64,000 bases of DNA, taken from contig NZ_JAAOZT010000002.1 in NCBI RefSeq assembly GCF_011947285.1, forward strand, positions 744,001-808,000. The letters run 5' to 3'. The stretch is from Glaciimonas immobilis (GTDB taxonomy: Bacteria > Pseudomonadota > Gammaproteobacteria > Burkholderiales > Burkholderiaceae_D). The first letter of the stretch is position 1; each line of letters opens with the position of its first letter. The position numbers and the translations under genes were made by a program. The notes beneath the pieces are model-generated. The model did no database searches, had not been told where the DNA came from, and worked only from the letters and a program-made list of their open reading frames with translations. Of this stretch, positions 46,659-54,939 are shown in pieces.

Positions 46659-46841
46659 ATGGACATGAAAAAATATGATAAAGCTCTGGAGATCATTTCT
46701 CAAATGACTGATGCTGAGCGTATGTCTTTAACTCTTATTGTTGCTGCAAAAATGACGAAGTGGCTCTCGGTCGAGATTAGTAATGTACGTTTTGATCAGA
46801 GCCGGCACGAAGTGCAAAATCTTGCGAGTCCGTCCGAGTAA
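46659..46841 (+). CDS. Small phage hypothetical protein
   Basis: A 60-residue helical protein (MDMKKYDKALEIISQM, DAERMSLTLIVAAKM) downstream of the Zot gene by 35 bases. No signal or membrane segment. It could be a regulator or accessory protein; no family recognised. Confidence 0.5.
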   Translation: MDMKKYDKALEIISQMTDAERMSLTLIVAAKMTKWLSVEISNVRFDQSRHEVQNLASPSE

Positions 46842-47232
46842 AGAACTACGATTATATGCAATCGTTCGGCGCTCGGTGGTTGTCGCCCTCCGGGCGTCTG
46901 AAGGGCAAGTTTTAGGCGGGCAGTCCTAATGCCTAATTTTGGAATGAATGCCTTGCACGTACTATACCGTCGCCTTAAAGACCGTTTTTGAAGTTGGTCT
47001 TGTATTAGGTGTGCGGGATGCGAGACGCCGACTGAGGTACGAAGGCGAGCGGCGCGCAGCGCCGCTAAACTTGTACTACGGACACTTAAGAACATGAACA
47101 GGTCAATGCACTATGGAAGTTCATGTTTTTCTGGTTTTCTGAAATTCAGTTTTTGACTTAAACAAAAAAAAAGCCTCACCGGATTACAGTCCGGGAGGCC
47201 TTCGATTCACCTGATCGTAACAGGAAAATAGA
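46842..47232. other. Phage intergenic region, candidate replication origin/packaging signal
   Basis: A 390-base non-coding stretch with three hairpins: CGCCC/GGGCG (46884-46896), AGCGGCGC/GCGCCGCT with a GCA loop (47048-47066), and GCCTC-A-CCGGA/TCCGG-GAGGC (47173-47199) next to an A-run directly before rep. Filamentous phage origins and packaging signals are such hairpin clusters. The nick site cannot be fixed by eye. Confidence 0.55.
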
Positions 47233-48123
47233 ATGTCTGAATTATTTAATGAATCTCTCGAATCGTCAATCGATTTTTCACAATCTCCGCAATTAAATTC
47301 TAAGCCTGACTGGTGGAATGATGACGGTCACGGCTGGCAAGATACATTTACGGCCCGGCAACGTATTTTTGCTGATGGTCAAGCAGAAATAGTGATTTCC
47401 AAAGAAAAGTTTTTTATCAGTCGTGAGGCGTTGGCGCTTCCTCCGGCAAAGCGTGGTAAATCAGAAAAGCGTGAGCGTAATGATGAGGATGCTTCTCGGC
47501 GTGCAAAAAAGAACGTGCGCTTGTGTTGTAAGGAAATTAGGGCTGACCGCATGATTACATTGACGTATCGGGAAAACATGACTGATCGTGATCTGGCGTT
47601 AAAGCATTTAAAGGCGTTTGCAAGGCGTGTCGGCAAGGTGGCCGGGTTCCATTACGTTGCGGTGATTGAACAGCAAGAGCGGGGCGCTATTCACTTCCAT
47701 ATCGCTGTGCACGGTCGCCAGTCTTACGTTTTGGTTCGTTCGATCTGGCAATCAATTGTCGGAGTGGGCGAGGGCGGTCAACAAATGGGCCAAGCGAATG
47801 TGCGTGACCCGCATAAGTTCGGCTTCGGCAAAAACGGTGCTAATAAGTTGGCTTCTTACATTGCTAAATACGTCGGCAAGAAAATGGATTCTCGCGAGTT
47901 GAATCAAAAGCGGTATTTCCGTTCGAGGGGCATTGTTCTGCCTGAGGTGAACACCTGGCGAATCTCGTCCACAGATATGCTCGGCGCTGTTCAAACGGCT
48001 TTTGCTATCGCTGCTGAGTTCGGGTTAGAGGGTGTCCAGACTTGGTGTAATAACGCGTTGGGCGTTGTTTGGATAGCTACCGCGCCGAGATCGGGGCCGC
48101 TGGTAAATGCTTGTCCTTTTTGA
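47233..48123 (+). CDS. Rolling-circle replication initiator (HUH Rep, gII-like)
   Basis: A 296-residue protein with the three Rep motifs in order: ADRMITLTYRENMTD (motif 1), GAIHFHIAVHGR (HxH metal site, motif 2) and LASYIAKYVGKKMD (motif 3 with two tyrosines). It should nick the phage plus origin in the intergenic region just upstream and start rolling-circle synthesis. Placement at the end of the genome next to the attachment site differs from M13-type order but occurs in other inoviruses. Confidence 0.88.
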   Translation: MSELFNESLESSIDFSQSPQLNSKPDWWNDDGHGWQDTFTARQRIFADGQAEIVISKEKFFISREALALPPAKRGKSEKRERNDEDASRRAKKNVRLCCKEIRADRMITLTYRENMTDRDLALKHLKAFARRVGKVAGFHYVAVIEQQERGAIHFHIAVHGRQSYVLVRSIWQSIVGVGEGGQQMGQANVRDPHKFGFGKNGANKLASYIAKYVGKKMDSRELNQKRYFRSRGIVLPEVNTWRISSTDMLGAVQTAFAIAAEFGLEGVQTWCNNALGVVWIATAPRSGPLVNACPF

Positions 48124-48148
48124 TACCATATAGTTTACCGGAGGAAAC

Positions 48149-48352
48149 ATGAATGATATCGATCAAAGATGTTTGGAAGTCCGTTCTCGGGAGTATAAGG
48201 CACGGTGCGAGCGTGAGAGTACGGCTTTACTCGATGAACTTGCTATCTGGGTCACGGATCGTAAAAATATTGCTTTTAGGGAAAAAATAAAATGTATTCC
48301 GTCATGTTCCCTTGAGAAATTTGTATGCAACTGGAATTATTTGAGTGGTTGA
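48149..48352 (+). CDS. Small phage hypothetical protein
   Basis: A 67-residue charged, cysteine-containing protein (MNDIDQRCLEVRSREYKARC) after a GGAGGA ribosome-binding site 26 bases downstream of rep. It overlaps the following gene by 28 bases. No membrane segment, no known family recognised. Confidence 0.6.
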   Translation: MNDIDQRCLEVRSREYKARCERESTALLDELAIWVTDRKNIAFREKIKCIPSCSLEKFVCNWNYLSG

Positions 48353-48606
48353 TTATTAGTGCGATTGAGCGTTCGCATATGATGTCTGAAATACGTCAGT
48401 CGTATTGGTTTCTTCGGAACTTGCGCAAAACGCAGTGGAATTTGGCACGGCGAAAACGGGAGTATCGGAAGGTGGCCATACATAAAAAAAGCCTCCAGTT
48501 AGGAGGCATGACAAGGCGGGAGATACTAGATTTGTTACGGTGTTGCCGGTCCAAGTGTGGGGCGAAGAAAAATCCGGTAAAACCATGCTTTTATTGTGAT
48601 TTTTGA
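48325..48606 (+). CDS. Small Cys-rich phage protein next to the right attachment site
   Basis: A 93-residue basic protein. The C-terminal third has a zinc-finger-like cysteine pattern (LLRCCRSKCGAKKNPVKPCFYC), suggesting nucleic-acid binding. A partial second copy with conserved protein sequence lies at 42104-42261. The codons at 48491-48507 also form a GCCTCC/GGAGGC hairpin beside an A-run, a terminator on the opposite strand. The true start may be an internal ATG (48379 or 48382). Confidence 0.65.
   Translation: MQLELFEWLIISAIERSHMMSEIRQSYWFLRNLRKTQWNLARRKREYRKVAIHKKSLQLGGMTRREILDLLRCCRSKCGAKKNPVKPCFYCDF
48491..48507 (-). terminator. Minus-strand terminator embedded in the Cys-rich phage gene
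   Basis: GCCTCC and GGAGGC pair around a 5-base loop; on the minus strand the stem is followed by a run of Ts. The same structure with loop changes occurs in the relic at 42149-42167. It would stop transcription entering the prophage from the right or from the leftward gene. Confidence 0.55.
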
Positions 48607-48625
48607 GGCTTTTTTGCGACGTACG

Positions 48626-48652
48626 ATTTGACATAATATAAATTATACGAAA
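48626..48652. other. Right dif-like site (near-complete dif)
   Basis: ATTTGACATAATATAA then ATTATACGAAA matches about 22 of 27 positions of dif read on this strand (ATTTAACATAATATACAT, TATGCGCAC). It shares 17 identical bases with the left site at 42284. Likely XerC/XerD core site. Confidence 0.78.
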
Positions 48653-48689
48653 TTACAGCATCAAGAGCCGAGCTTAAGAAACAGGATTT

Positions 48690-49018
48690 TTGATGCATCA
48701 ACATTTGTCCATCCGGCTTACCCAGACGGCGATTAAGTCGCTTTATGACCTAGCGCGCAATATTATTTCCTTCACTTATCATACCTACCAGCAAGAGCTT
48801 TACCCGACGGGTATCAGAGCGCGAGCAGTCGGATTCGCTTACTCCTGGAGCCGTCTTTTCGCCGTGTTCAGTTCGTTTATAATTGCCCACATTCTGGGCC
48901 GATTTGGGGTCTCAGAGTATTCATTTTTATCGCCGGCGCGATGCTCATCGTGATGATAACAATCGGCACTTTTGGACCACGCACTCGCGGCGCTTCGCTC
49001 GAAAGCATTTCGCACTAA
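48690..49018 (+). pseudogene. MFS (sugar-porter-type) transporter, 3' relic with frameshift
   Basis: The frame encodes TYQQELYPTGIRARAVGFAY and SWSRLFAVFSSFIIAHILG, the conserved last third of MFS sugar-type transporters. At about 48912 a shift moves the sequence to VFIFIAGAMLIVMITIGTFG and PRTRGASLESIS with a stop at 49016-49018. The first two thirds of the gene are missing. It lies just outside the right phage site, so the loss may relate to phage integration or deletion. Confidence 0.78.
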
Positions 49019-49094
49019 GACGGTCTCGCAGGAGGCAATTAACCGCGACGATGTACTTAAATTTGCCAAACGCTATAGGTGGGAACGTTAGACA

Positions 49095-49490
49095 TCAGCC
49101 CTCCCAAAAAAAGCTATCGATGGGCGCGATGGTTTGGTCAGCAAGTACCTTCTGGCGCAAAAGCTTTTGTCCTAGTTGCAAAAGGCGCGCCCGTGGTCGC
49201 GCACGAAATTCTGCCAGTTCCTTCCCCGCTGGCCCCGGTAACGGTACATTCTTCAGTGTCCCCAGCGGACGTTGTAGCGGGAGAGTCGGCCGCCCTACCT
49301 CTGCGTACAACCACCCTACCGCTGCCATTTGAAGGCAGACTGCCAAAGCGATCAGGCCATACGCCCCCCACTTTGCCTTGCCGCGGGATGCAAGGATCTT
49401 GTTGAATTTATGGGTAATCTGCGACTCTTCGAACACCTTTTGTAATCTTTCGGACGATGCCTCCCTTACCCCATCCCTGATCTTGTTCAT
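49095..49490 (-). CDS. Hypothetical membrane protein downstream of SCO1 gene
   Basis: A 131-residue frame with a charged helical N-terminus (MNKIRDGVREASSERLQKVF), one transmembrane helix (WGAYGLIALAVCLQMAAVGWLY) and a proline- and arginine-rich tail. The first 70 residues look coding; the tail is of doubtful composition and may be frameshifted. Same strand as and 78 bases after the SCO1 gene. No family recognised. Confidence 0.45.
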   Translation of the reverse strand: MNKIRDGVREASSERLQKVFEESQITHKFNKILASRGKAKWGAYGLIALAVCLQMAAVGWLYAEVGRPTLPLQRPLGTLKNVPLPGPAGKELAEFRARPRARLLQLGQKLLRQKVLADQTIAPIDSFFWEG

Positions 49491-49568
49491 GATGATTACC
49501 CTCTCGTTATTCTTCGTTTTTTATATGAAGCTGTTTAGTTTCGAATCCTCGGAAACACTTTTTTGGTC

Positions 49569-50186
49569 CTAAACCATATCGAGGATCGATTTGACGATTT
49601 GACGCGTTGGGGATAGCGATGGCACCATGCACCAGCGATCGATGCGTTCATTACCGATACGCAGCATGCCGGTATGGCGCGCCAATTTGGCATCCTCGAA
49701 AGGGTCTTTATCGTAGAAACCCAACTTGCGGCGCACCGATTCCATATCGCCGCGTTTTCCTGAGAGGAAGGTCCAGCCCGGCTGTATATCGTATTTTTTG
49801 GCATACGCCTTTAGCGTCGCAGGTGAGTCAAACTCGGGGTGGAGCGAAATCGAAACCATGTGGACATCGCGTCCAATTCGCGGGCCTAAAGCCTGCTGCA
49901 CCTGCAACAGGTTGGCAGTGTTAGGCGGACAGATTCCGGTGCACGCGGTGTACATCATGTTGATAACGACCAGCCTGCCTCTGATAATGTCGTCGTAGAA
50001 CTTTATCTTGCGGCCATCCTGATCCATGAAATCAACATTAGGAAAGTAATCGGCCCGTGGACCTTCACTGGTAACCCCCGTCACTGACCTCACGCCGGTA
50101 CCTGCTTCGGCAGTGCGAACGGAAACTACCGCCGGATACAGAGAGGCGCCACAGAAGCCCTTCAAAATCGTACGATTGGGATGCAT
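49569..50186 (-). CDS. SCO1/SenC family protein
   Basis: A 205-residue thioredoxin-fold protein. The copper site CTGIC (CxxxC in MMYTACTGICPPNTANL) and the conserved histidine (ARHTGML) are both present. It has an N-terminal segment of moderate hydrophobicity that could be an export signal. SCO proteins deliver copper to cytochrome oxidase or act as periplasmic thiol reductants. No oxidase genes are adjacent, so the partner is unknown. Confidence 0.87.
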   Translation of the reverse strand: MHPNRTILKGFCGASLYPAVVSVRTAEAGTGVRSVTGVTSEGPRADYFPNVDFMDQDGRKIKFYDDIIRGRLVVINMMYTACTGICPPNTANLLQVQQALGPRIGRDVHMVSISLHPEFDSPATLKAYAKKYDIQPGWTFLSGKRGDMESVRRKLGFYDKDPFEDAKLARHTGMLRIGNERIDRWCMVPSLSPTRQIVKSILDMV

Positions 50187-51291
50187 GTTGTACTCCGATA
50201 GTCGAATTAGAAGCTGGAAAATGCCCCCCAGATCAGGGGACGACGTCCAAGCGAATGAACAATAGGCAGCCTGCGTGAAGCCGCAACATTGTCAGGCTCA
50301 TGCAGTTAATTTTTTCAACCCTGCGTGTGCGCCAAAGCCGCGTTCAGTGACCAATTAATCGGCACGTTGACATAGGCCAAAAGCTAACGGGAAAGAGGCG
50401 CGGCAATCGCCGTGCGCTTGAGATGATGGACACGTTAAGGCGACGTTTTTTCTATACAGAACATTGCAATCTCCCCTGTTAATTTTGATGGGTGTTCATT
50501 GACAACTTATTTGTGTTATTAAAATAATAATATACGCTCCAATTCCAAAATACAATGTTGTAATTTTATTATTATTTCATCCTAAAATCGTGATATTCTT
50601 ACTAACAAAACTATGAAATTAAAAGGAAAGTGCAGACCATCGAGTGTGGCTTAGCTTACGCATTTGCACGTTTTGCAGTCCTATACCGTGCCGCAAGGAG
50701 TGCAGATATGTTTGGTTCTAAGGATGCGAGGGGCACGTATGGCAAGGATGGGCAACCGCGTGGGACCGGCGACAACGCTGGCATCACCAATTAAGAGTTG
50801 TAAAGATTTCTTTAGATGACTGCCGTAGGCATTTTTGGCAGCGCACCGTGCAATCAAGGGAAGTTTTTCATGGCGGAACCATCGGGAGCCATTCTGCTCG
50901 GGCGTGCACGGACGACAGAACAGCGTCTTTGCAGCCCGGCGGCACAACCAAAGCTATCGCTATCCAAACGTCGACCCACAAGTAGCGTGCTTAATAAAAT
51001 TGCTTAAGACGACGCACGCTAATAGCGACTCGACATGATGGGTCAATTATTTGGTGGTCAAAGTGCCCACCACCAATAGCCACCATGCTTACCTATCGCT
51101 TTTGGCGCTTCAACCATCATGGGCGTGTACAGTCTGGCGGAGGGCAAGCTGATCGAAGTCGGTTATTTCGACCTGCAGTTTCTGAGCTTCGACGGCAAGA
51201 CTTCCTATCGCGACTGGAAGTTTATGCCGCCACCTGAGGCCATCGCGCCCTTACCCGGATTGCCCTGTTAGCGCTGTTGATTAAGGTCGGC
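50187..51291. other. Gene-poor stretch with small fragments
   Basis: About 1.1 kb with no full gene. It contains an AT-rich promoter-like block (about 50480-50610), a 28-codon frame at 50708-50794 with AAGGAG seven bases upstream (product starts MFGSKDARGTYGKDGQ, glycine-rich, unknown), and the 3' fragment at 51119-51271. It looks like the remains of deleted genes. Confidence 0.5.
51119..51271 (+). pseudogene. 3' gene fragment of unknown family
   Basis: A 50-codon frame reading MGVYSLAEGKLIEVGYFD, LQFLSFDGKTSYRDWKFM and PPPEAIAPLPG. It has good coding character and a clean stop but no start context, so it is probably the end of a lost gene. Family not recognised. Confidence 0.4.
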
Positions 51292-53121
51292 TTAAGACTC
51301 GGCACCCGGCGGATTCGAGACTATCGTGCCTGTACGTCTGTCATACCAGCGATTTTTCGAAAGCATTATTTCATGATGTCCACGTCCACCGGGTATCATT
51401 GGAAAGCAATTTTCTAGCTGCTCGACTGCAACATCAAGCAGGAACGGTCCAGACCAGGACAAGCATTCAGCGATCGCTTCGTCCAGTTCGGACGCCAGAA
51501 CCACCCGACGCGCACCCCAACCGAATGCCTTGGCCAGCGCGACAAAATCTGGCAATGCCTCGTTGTAGCTATGGCTATACCGTGCGCCGTGATGCAACTC
51601 CTGCCATTGACGGACCATTCCCATACAGCCGTTGTTCGAAATAACCACTTTTACCGGACAACGATGCTGTGCGGCCGTCGCCATCTCCTGAATATTCATC
51701 AGAATGGACGCGTCTCCGCTGACGCACACCACCAACTTGTCGGGATGCGCAATCTGCGCACCAATTGCTGCGGGCAACCCGTATCCCATCGTGCCGGCGC
51801 CACCCGAGGTGAGCCAGCGGTGCGGCGCTTCAAAGCGCAGGTATTGCGCGGCCCACATTTGGTGTTGACCGACGTCGGTGGACACAATCGCGTCGCTGCC
51901 CTCAAGGTGATCGGCCAGTGTTTGCATCAATTGCTGAGGCACAATGTTGGGGGCGGAGGATGTGAAGCCCAGTGAATTTTCGTTGCGCCACTGATTGATC
52001 TGCTTCCACCATTTTGTTGTGCGCGCTGATTCAATCGGCATCAATTCCAATTCTGCATTAAGCACTGCCAACACTTGGGCGCAGTCCCCAACCAAAGCAA
52101 CTTTTGTTTTGACTACTTTGCCGACGGAACTGGGGTCGATATCGATGTGGATGATGTGCGCTCTCGGACAAAAGTCCTGCAAGCGACCCGTTACCCTATC
52201 GTCGAAACGTGCGCCTACGCAAACGACCAGATCAGCTTCGTGCATTGCCAGATTTGCTTCCAGCGTGCCGTGCATCCCAAGCATGCCAATCCACTGAGGG
52301 TCGGACGCGGGAAATGCGCCCAAACCCATCAGCGTGAGCGTACACGGCGCATGGCTTTTGTGGACCAGATCGGCAAATTGCGTGCATGCGTCACGGCCCG
52401 AGTTGATCAGCCCTCCTCCCCCGTAGAAAATAGGCTGGCGTGAGGTGGCGATCATCTGTACGGCTTCGCGTATAAGTGCGGTCGCGGGCAAGCGCTGTTG
52501 CCCCTCAGACAACGGTAGCGTTTCGGCAACCGGCGCAGACGTGGGGTGCGCAACAAACACCTGTCCCTGAATATCTTTCGGAATATCAATTAGCACCGGG
52601 CCGGGTCGACCGGTCGTGGCTTGCGCGACCGCGTGCCGGACCGTATCGGGAATAGTAGACACGTGTCCAATCTGCCCATTCCACTTGGTGACCGTCCGGG
52701 AGATACCGAGCGCATCGCACTCCTGAAATGCATTGGTGCCGATGGCGGTCGTGGCAACCTGGCCACTGATACACAGTACCGGTATCGAATCACTTAATGC
52801 GTCGAGCAAACCCGACGTCGTATTGGCGATGCCGGGGCCAGAGGTGACGATGACCACGCCCAGACGCCCAGTCGAACGCGCATAACCCTGCGCCGCGTGC
52901 ACCGCTGCCTGCTCATGTCGTACCAGAACATGGCGCAGGCGCGGCTCTAAATACAACGCATCGTAAAGTGGCAATACGGCACCGCCCGGATAGCCAAAAA
53001 TGGTATCTACTCCGCACGCAATTAGCGTCTGCAACAACATCTGGGCGCCGCTCAATGGCGTGTGCGGGTCGGAGGCCAACATTATATTGTCGGGCATTAG
53101 TGCATTCTGGAAGGTTTTCAT
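51292..53121 (-). CDS. ilvB: Acetolactate synthase large subunit
   Basis: About 609 residues from 53121 (a start at 53160 or 53094 is possible; none has a clear ribosome-binding site). It has the three ThDP-enzyme domains: VDTIFGYPGGAVLPLYDAL and VRHEQAAVHAAQGYARSTG (catalytic glutamate), VTSGPGIANTTSGLLDAL, and the C-terminal VSGDASILMNIQEMAT plus SNNGCMGMVRQWQ (ThDP/Mg binding). It condenses two pyruvates to acetolactate, or pyruvate with 2-ketobutyrate, in branched-chain amino acid synthesis. No small regulatory subunit gene is adjacent, so it may be an accessory isoenzyme under the divergent Lrp-type regulator. A TATAAT at about 53130 may be its -10. Confidence 0.9.
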   Translation of the reverse strand: MKTFQNALMPDNIMLASDPHTPLSGAQMLLQTLIACGVDTIFGYPGGAVLPLYDALYLEPRLRHVLVRHEQAAVHAAQGYARSTGRLGVVIVTSGPGIANTTSGLLDALSDSIPVLCISGQVATTAIGTNAFQECDALGISRTVTKWNGQIGHVSTIPDTVRHAVAQATTGRPGPVLIDIPKDIQGQVFVAHPTSAPVAETLPLSEGQQRLPATALIREAVQMIATSRQPIFYGGGGLINSGRDACTQFADLVHKSHAPCTLTLMGLGAFPASDPQWIGMLGMHGTLEANLAMHEADLVVCVGARFDDRVTGRLQDFCPRAHIIHIDIDPSSVGKVVKTKVALVGDCAQVLAVLNAELELMPIESARTTKWWKQINQWRNENSLGFTSSAPNIVPQQLMQTLADHLEGSDAIVSTDVGQHQMWAAQYLRFEAPHRWLTSGGAGTMGYGLPAAIGAQIAHPDKLVVCVSGDASILMNIQEMATAAQHRCPVKVVISNNGCMGMVRQWQELHHGARYSHSYNEALPDFVALAKAFGWGARRVVLASELDEAIAECLSWSGPFLLDVAVEQLENCFPMIPGGRGHHEIMLSKNRWYDRRTGTIVSNPPGAES

Positions 53122-53196
53122 ACTAAAATTATATTCTTCTAAAGCCTGAAAAGGCTTCATAATTTCAGCCTAATTTGCATAAATACGGAAAATAAT

Positions 53197-53679
53197 ATGA
53201 GTATTTCAAAGAAGGAAGGAAAACTATTCGACATGCAGGATCGCGCCATTTTGCGAGCGCTGTTACAGGATTCGCGCAAGAGCTTCCAAGACATCGGACA
53301 GGAGGTTGGGTTATCGACCACTTCGTGCTGGAACCGCATCAAACGGATGGAGGAATCCGGGGCGATACAAGGCTATACGGTGAAGGTGGATCTCGCCCAA
53401 CTGGGCTATCAGGATACGGTAATTGTTCAAGTTAACCTTGAAAGCCACAGCGATGCCACGCTTTATGAATTTGGCCGCGTCCTGGAAACCATTCCAGAAA
53501 TCGTCGAGGCGTATCTGGTGTCGGGTGACTACGATTATTACATTCGTATTGCTGTTAAAGACACACGGGACTATGAACGTTTGTTAAGAGAAAAGCTGTA
53601 CAAAATTCCGGGCATCCGTCACAGCAAATCGACGTTCGTATTGCGCACGCTGAAGAAATCGGACACGCCGTTTGGTTGA
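53197..53679 (+). CDS. Lrp/AsnC family transcriptional regulator
   Basis: A 160-residue regulator. The N-terminal helix-turn-helix (RKSFQDIGQEVGLSTTSCWN, RIKRMEESGAI) is followed by the RAM/AsnC ligand-binding domain (IVEAYLVSGDYDYYIRIAV). Such proteins respond to amino acids. It is divergent from the acetolactate synthase gene by about 75 bases, so it most likely controls that gene. The first Met may be 53197 or the internal one before QDRAILRALL. Confidence 0.9.
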   Translation: MSISKKEGKLFDMQDRAILRALLQDSRKSFQDIGQEVGLSTTSCWNRIKRMEESGAIQGYTVKVDLAQLGYQDTVIVQVNLESHSDATLYEFGRVLETIPEIVEAYLVSGDYDYYIRIAVKDTRDYERLLREKLYKIPGIRHSKSTFVLRTLKKSDTPFG

Positions 53680-53779
53680 TTACCGAGAATGGCCGCCCGG
53701 GATTCCTGAAGAAGTCCTGCCGCCGTAACCTTCACGTTAAAGAAAGTCGCGGTTAACGGCCTGTGCTGCGCCCGTTAAT

Positions 53780-54646
53780 TTAGATAATGGGCTTGCCCCC
53801 TGTCACAGCGACGGTTGCACCGGAAATATAACTGGCCTCATCAGAAGCGAGCATTACAAATACAGCGGCGAGCTCTGCAGGCTGACCGGGACGTTTCATT
53901 GGCACCTGCAGGCCGAAGTTTTTCACTTTTTCCATAGGCATGGTGGAAGGAATTAAGGGGGTCCAGATTGGCCCTGGCGCGACGCAGTTTACGCGTATCC
54001 CTCTTTCAGCTAACAATTGCGCAAGGCCCCCGGTGAAATTCTGAATTGCACCTTTGGTTGCCGCATATGCTATCAAGCCGGGACTGGGAGCATCCGCATT
54101 AATTGAGGTAGTGTTGATGATTGTGCTGCCTGAACGCATATAGGGTAACGCTGCTTTAGTAATTCGGAAGTTTGCGCCAATATTGACCGAGAATGTTTTA
54201 TCCCATTCGTGATCAGTGATTTCTTCCAAACTATCGTAACTCATTTGGTAGGCTGCGTTATTGACCAGGATGTCGATCCGCCCGAATGCTTGTGCTGTAT
54301 CCGCCACTAACGTGCGGCAGTGCTCGTGGTCGGCAATGTCACCTGGCAACAGCAGGGCTTTGCGGCCCGCCTCCTCTACCCAACGCGCCGTTTCTTTGGC
54401 ATCCTCGTCTTCATTTAGGTAAGCGACTCCTACGTCCGCGCCTTCACGTGCATACGCAATTGCCACCGCGCGACCAATGCCGCTATCTGCCCCGGTAATG
54501 AGCGCAACTTTGCCAGCAAGACGCTGCGATCCTTTATAAGATTGTTCCCCATGGTCCGGCAACGGATACATTTCCCGATTGTTACCCGGAGGGCGAATTT
54601 CTTTCTGTTTAGAAAAAGGGGGGGAAGGATAGGAATATGTTGGCAT
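53780..54646 (-). CDS. SDR family oxidoreductase (YghA/YhdF-like)
   Basis: A 288-residue short-chain dehydrogenase with the roughly 45-residue polar N-terminal extension (PPFSKQKEIRPPGNNREMYP) typical of YghA-type members. The cofactor motif ALITGADSGIGRAVAIA, NNAAYQ and the catalytic SINADAP...YAATKGA (Ser, Tyr, Lys) are intact. It probably uses NADP(H); substrate unknown. Members are often stress-induced. Confidence 0.88.
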   Translation of the reverse strand: MPTYSYPSPPFSKQKEIRPPGNNREMYPLPDHGEQSYKGSQRLAGKVALITGADSGIGRAVAIAYAREGADVGVAYLNEDEDAKETARWVEEAGRKALLLPGDIADHEHCRTLVADTAQAFGRIDILVNNAAYQMSYDSLEEITDHEWDKTFSVNIGANFRITKAALPYMRSGSTIINTTSINADAPSPGLIAYAATKGAIQNFTGGLAQLLAERGIRVNCVAPGPIWTPLIPSTMPMEKVKNFGLQVPMKRPGQPAELAAVFVMLASDEASYISGATVAVTGGKPII

Positions 54647-54939
54647 AATATTTCCGTTCGCAAGATAGAAACAGAACTACTTCGTTGCGCATGTTCCCGG
54701 CGACGCTACGATTACCTTCGCAACAAGGTGGTCGTTGTGTCCCGCGTTTTATTCAATGCATTCCGCCGCGCTCTATATTTGCGCGAGACCCGTCGAACAA
54801 AATTGTTAATAAAGACGGTCCGCGGAGATTGTTTGTGAAGACTGCTCTTAATTTTAATTGTGAAGCAAATACTCGCTGTTTAATGTAGGATTTTTTCCGA
54901 AAAAAATGTAGGACGCTTACAAGTCCTGCCGTATTGCCT

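Larger units (their letters stand above)
42284..48642. mobile_element. Filamentous (inovirus-type) prophage integrated at dif
   Basis: A segment of about 6.3 kb between two dif-like sites, with gene order regulator, ssDNA-binding protein, small membrane proteins, major coat, adsorption protein, pVI-like protein, Zot/pI assembly ATPase, HUH Rep. No phage integrase is coded, as expected for phages that use host XerC/XerD. The lower GC and T-rich codon use differ from the host flanks. It appears complete enough to be active, though no secretin (pIV) gene is present. Confidence 0.9.
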
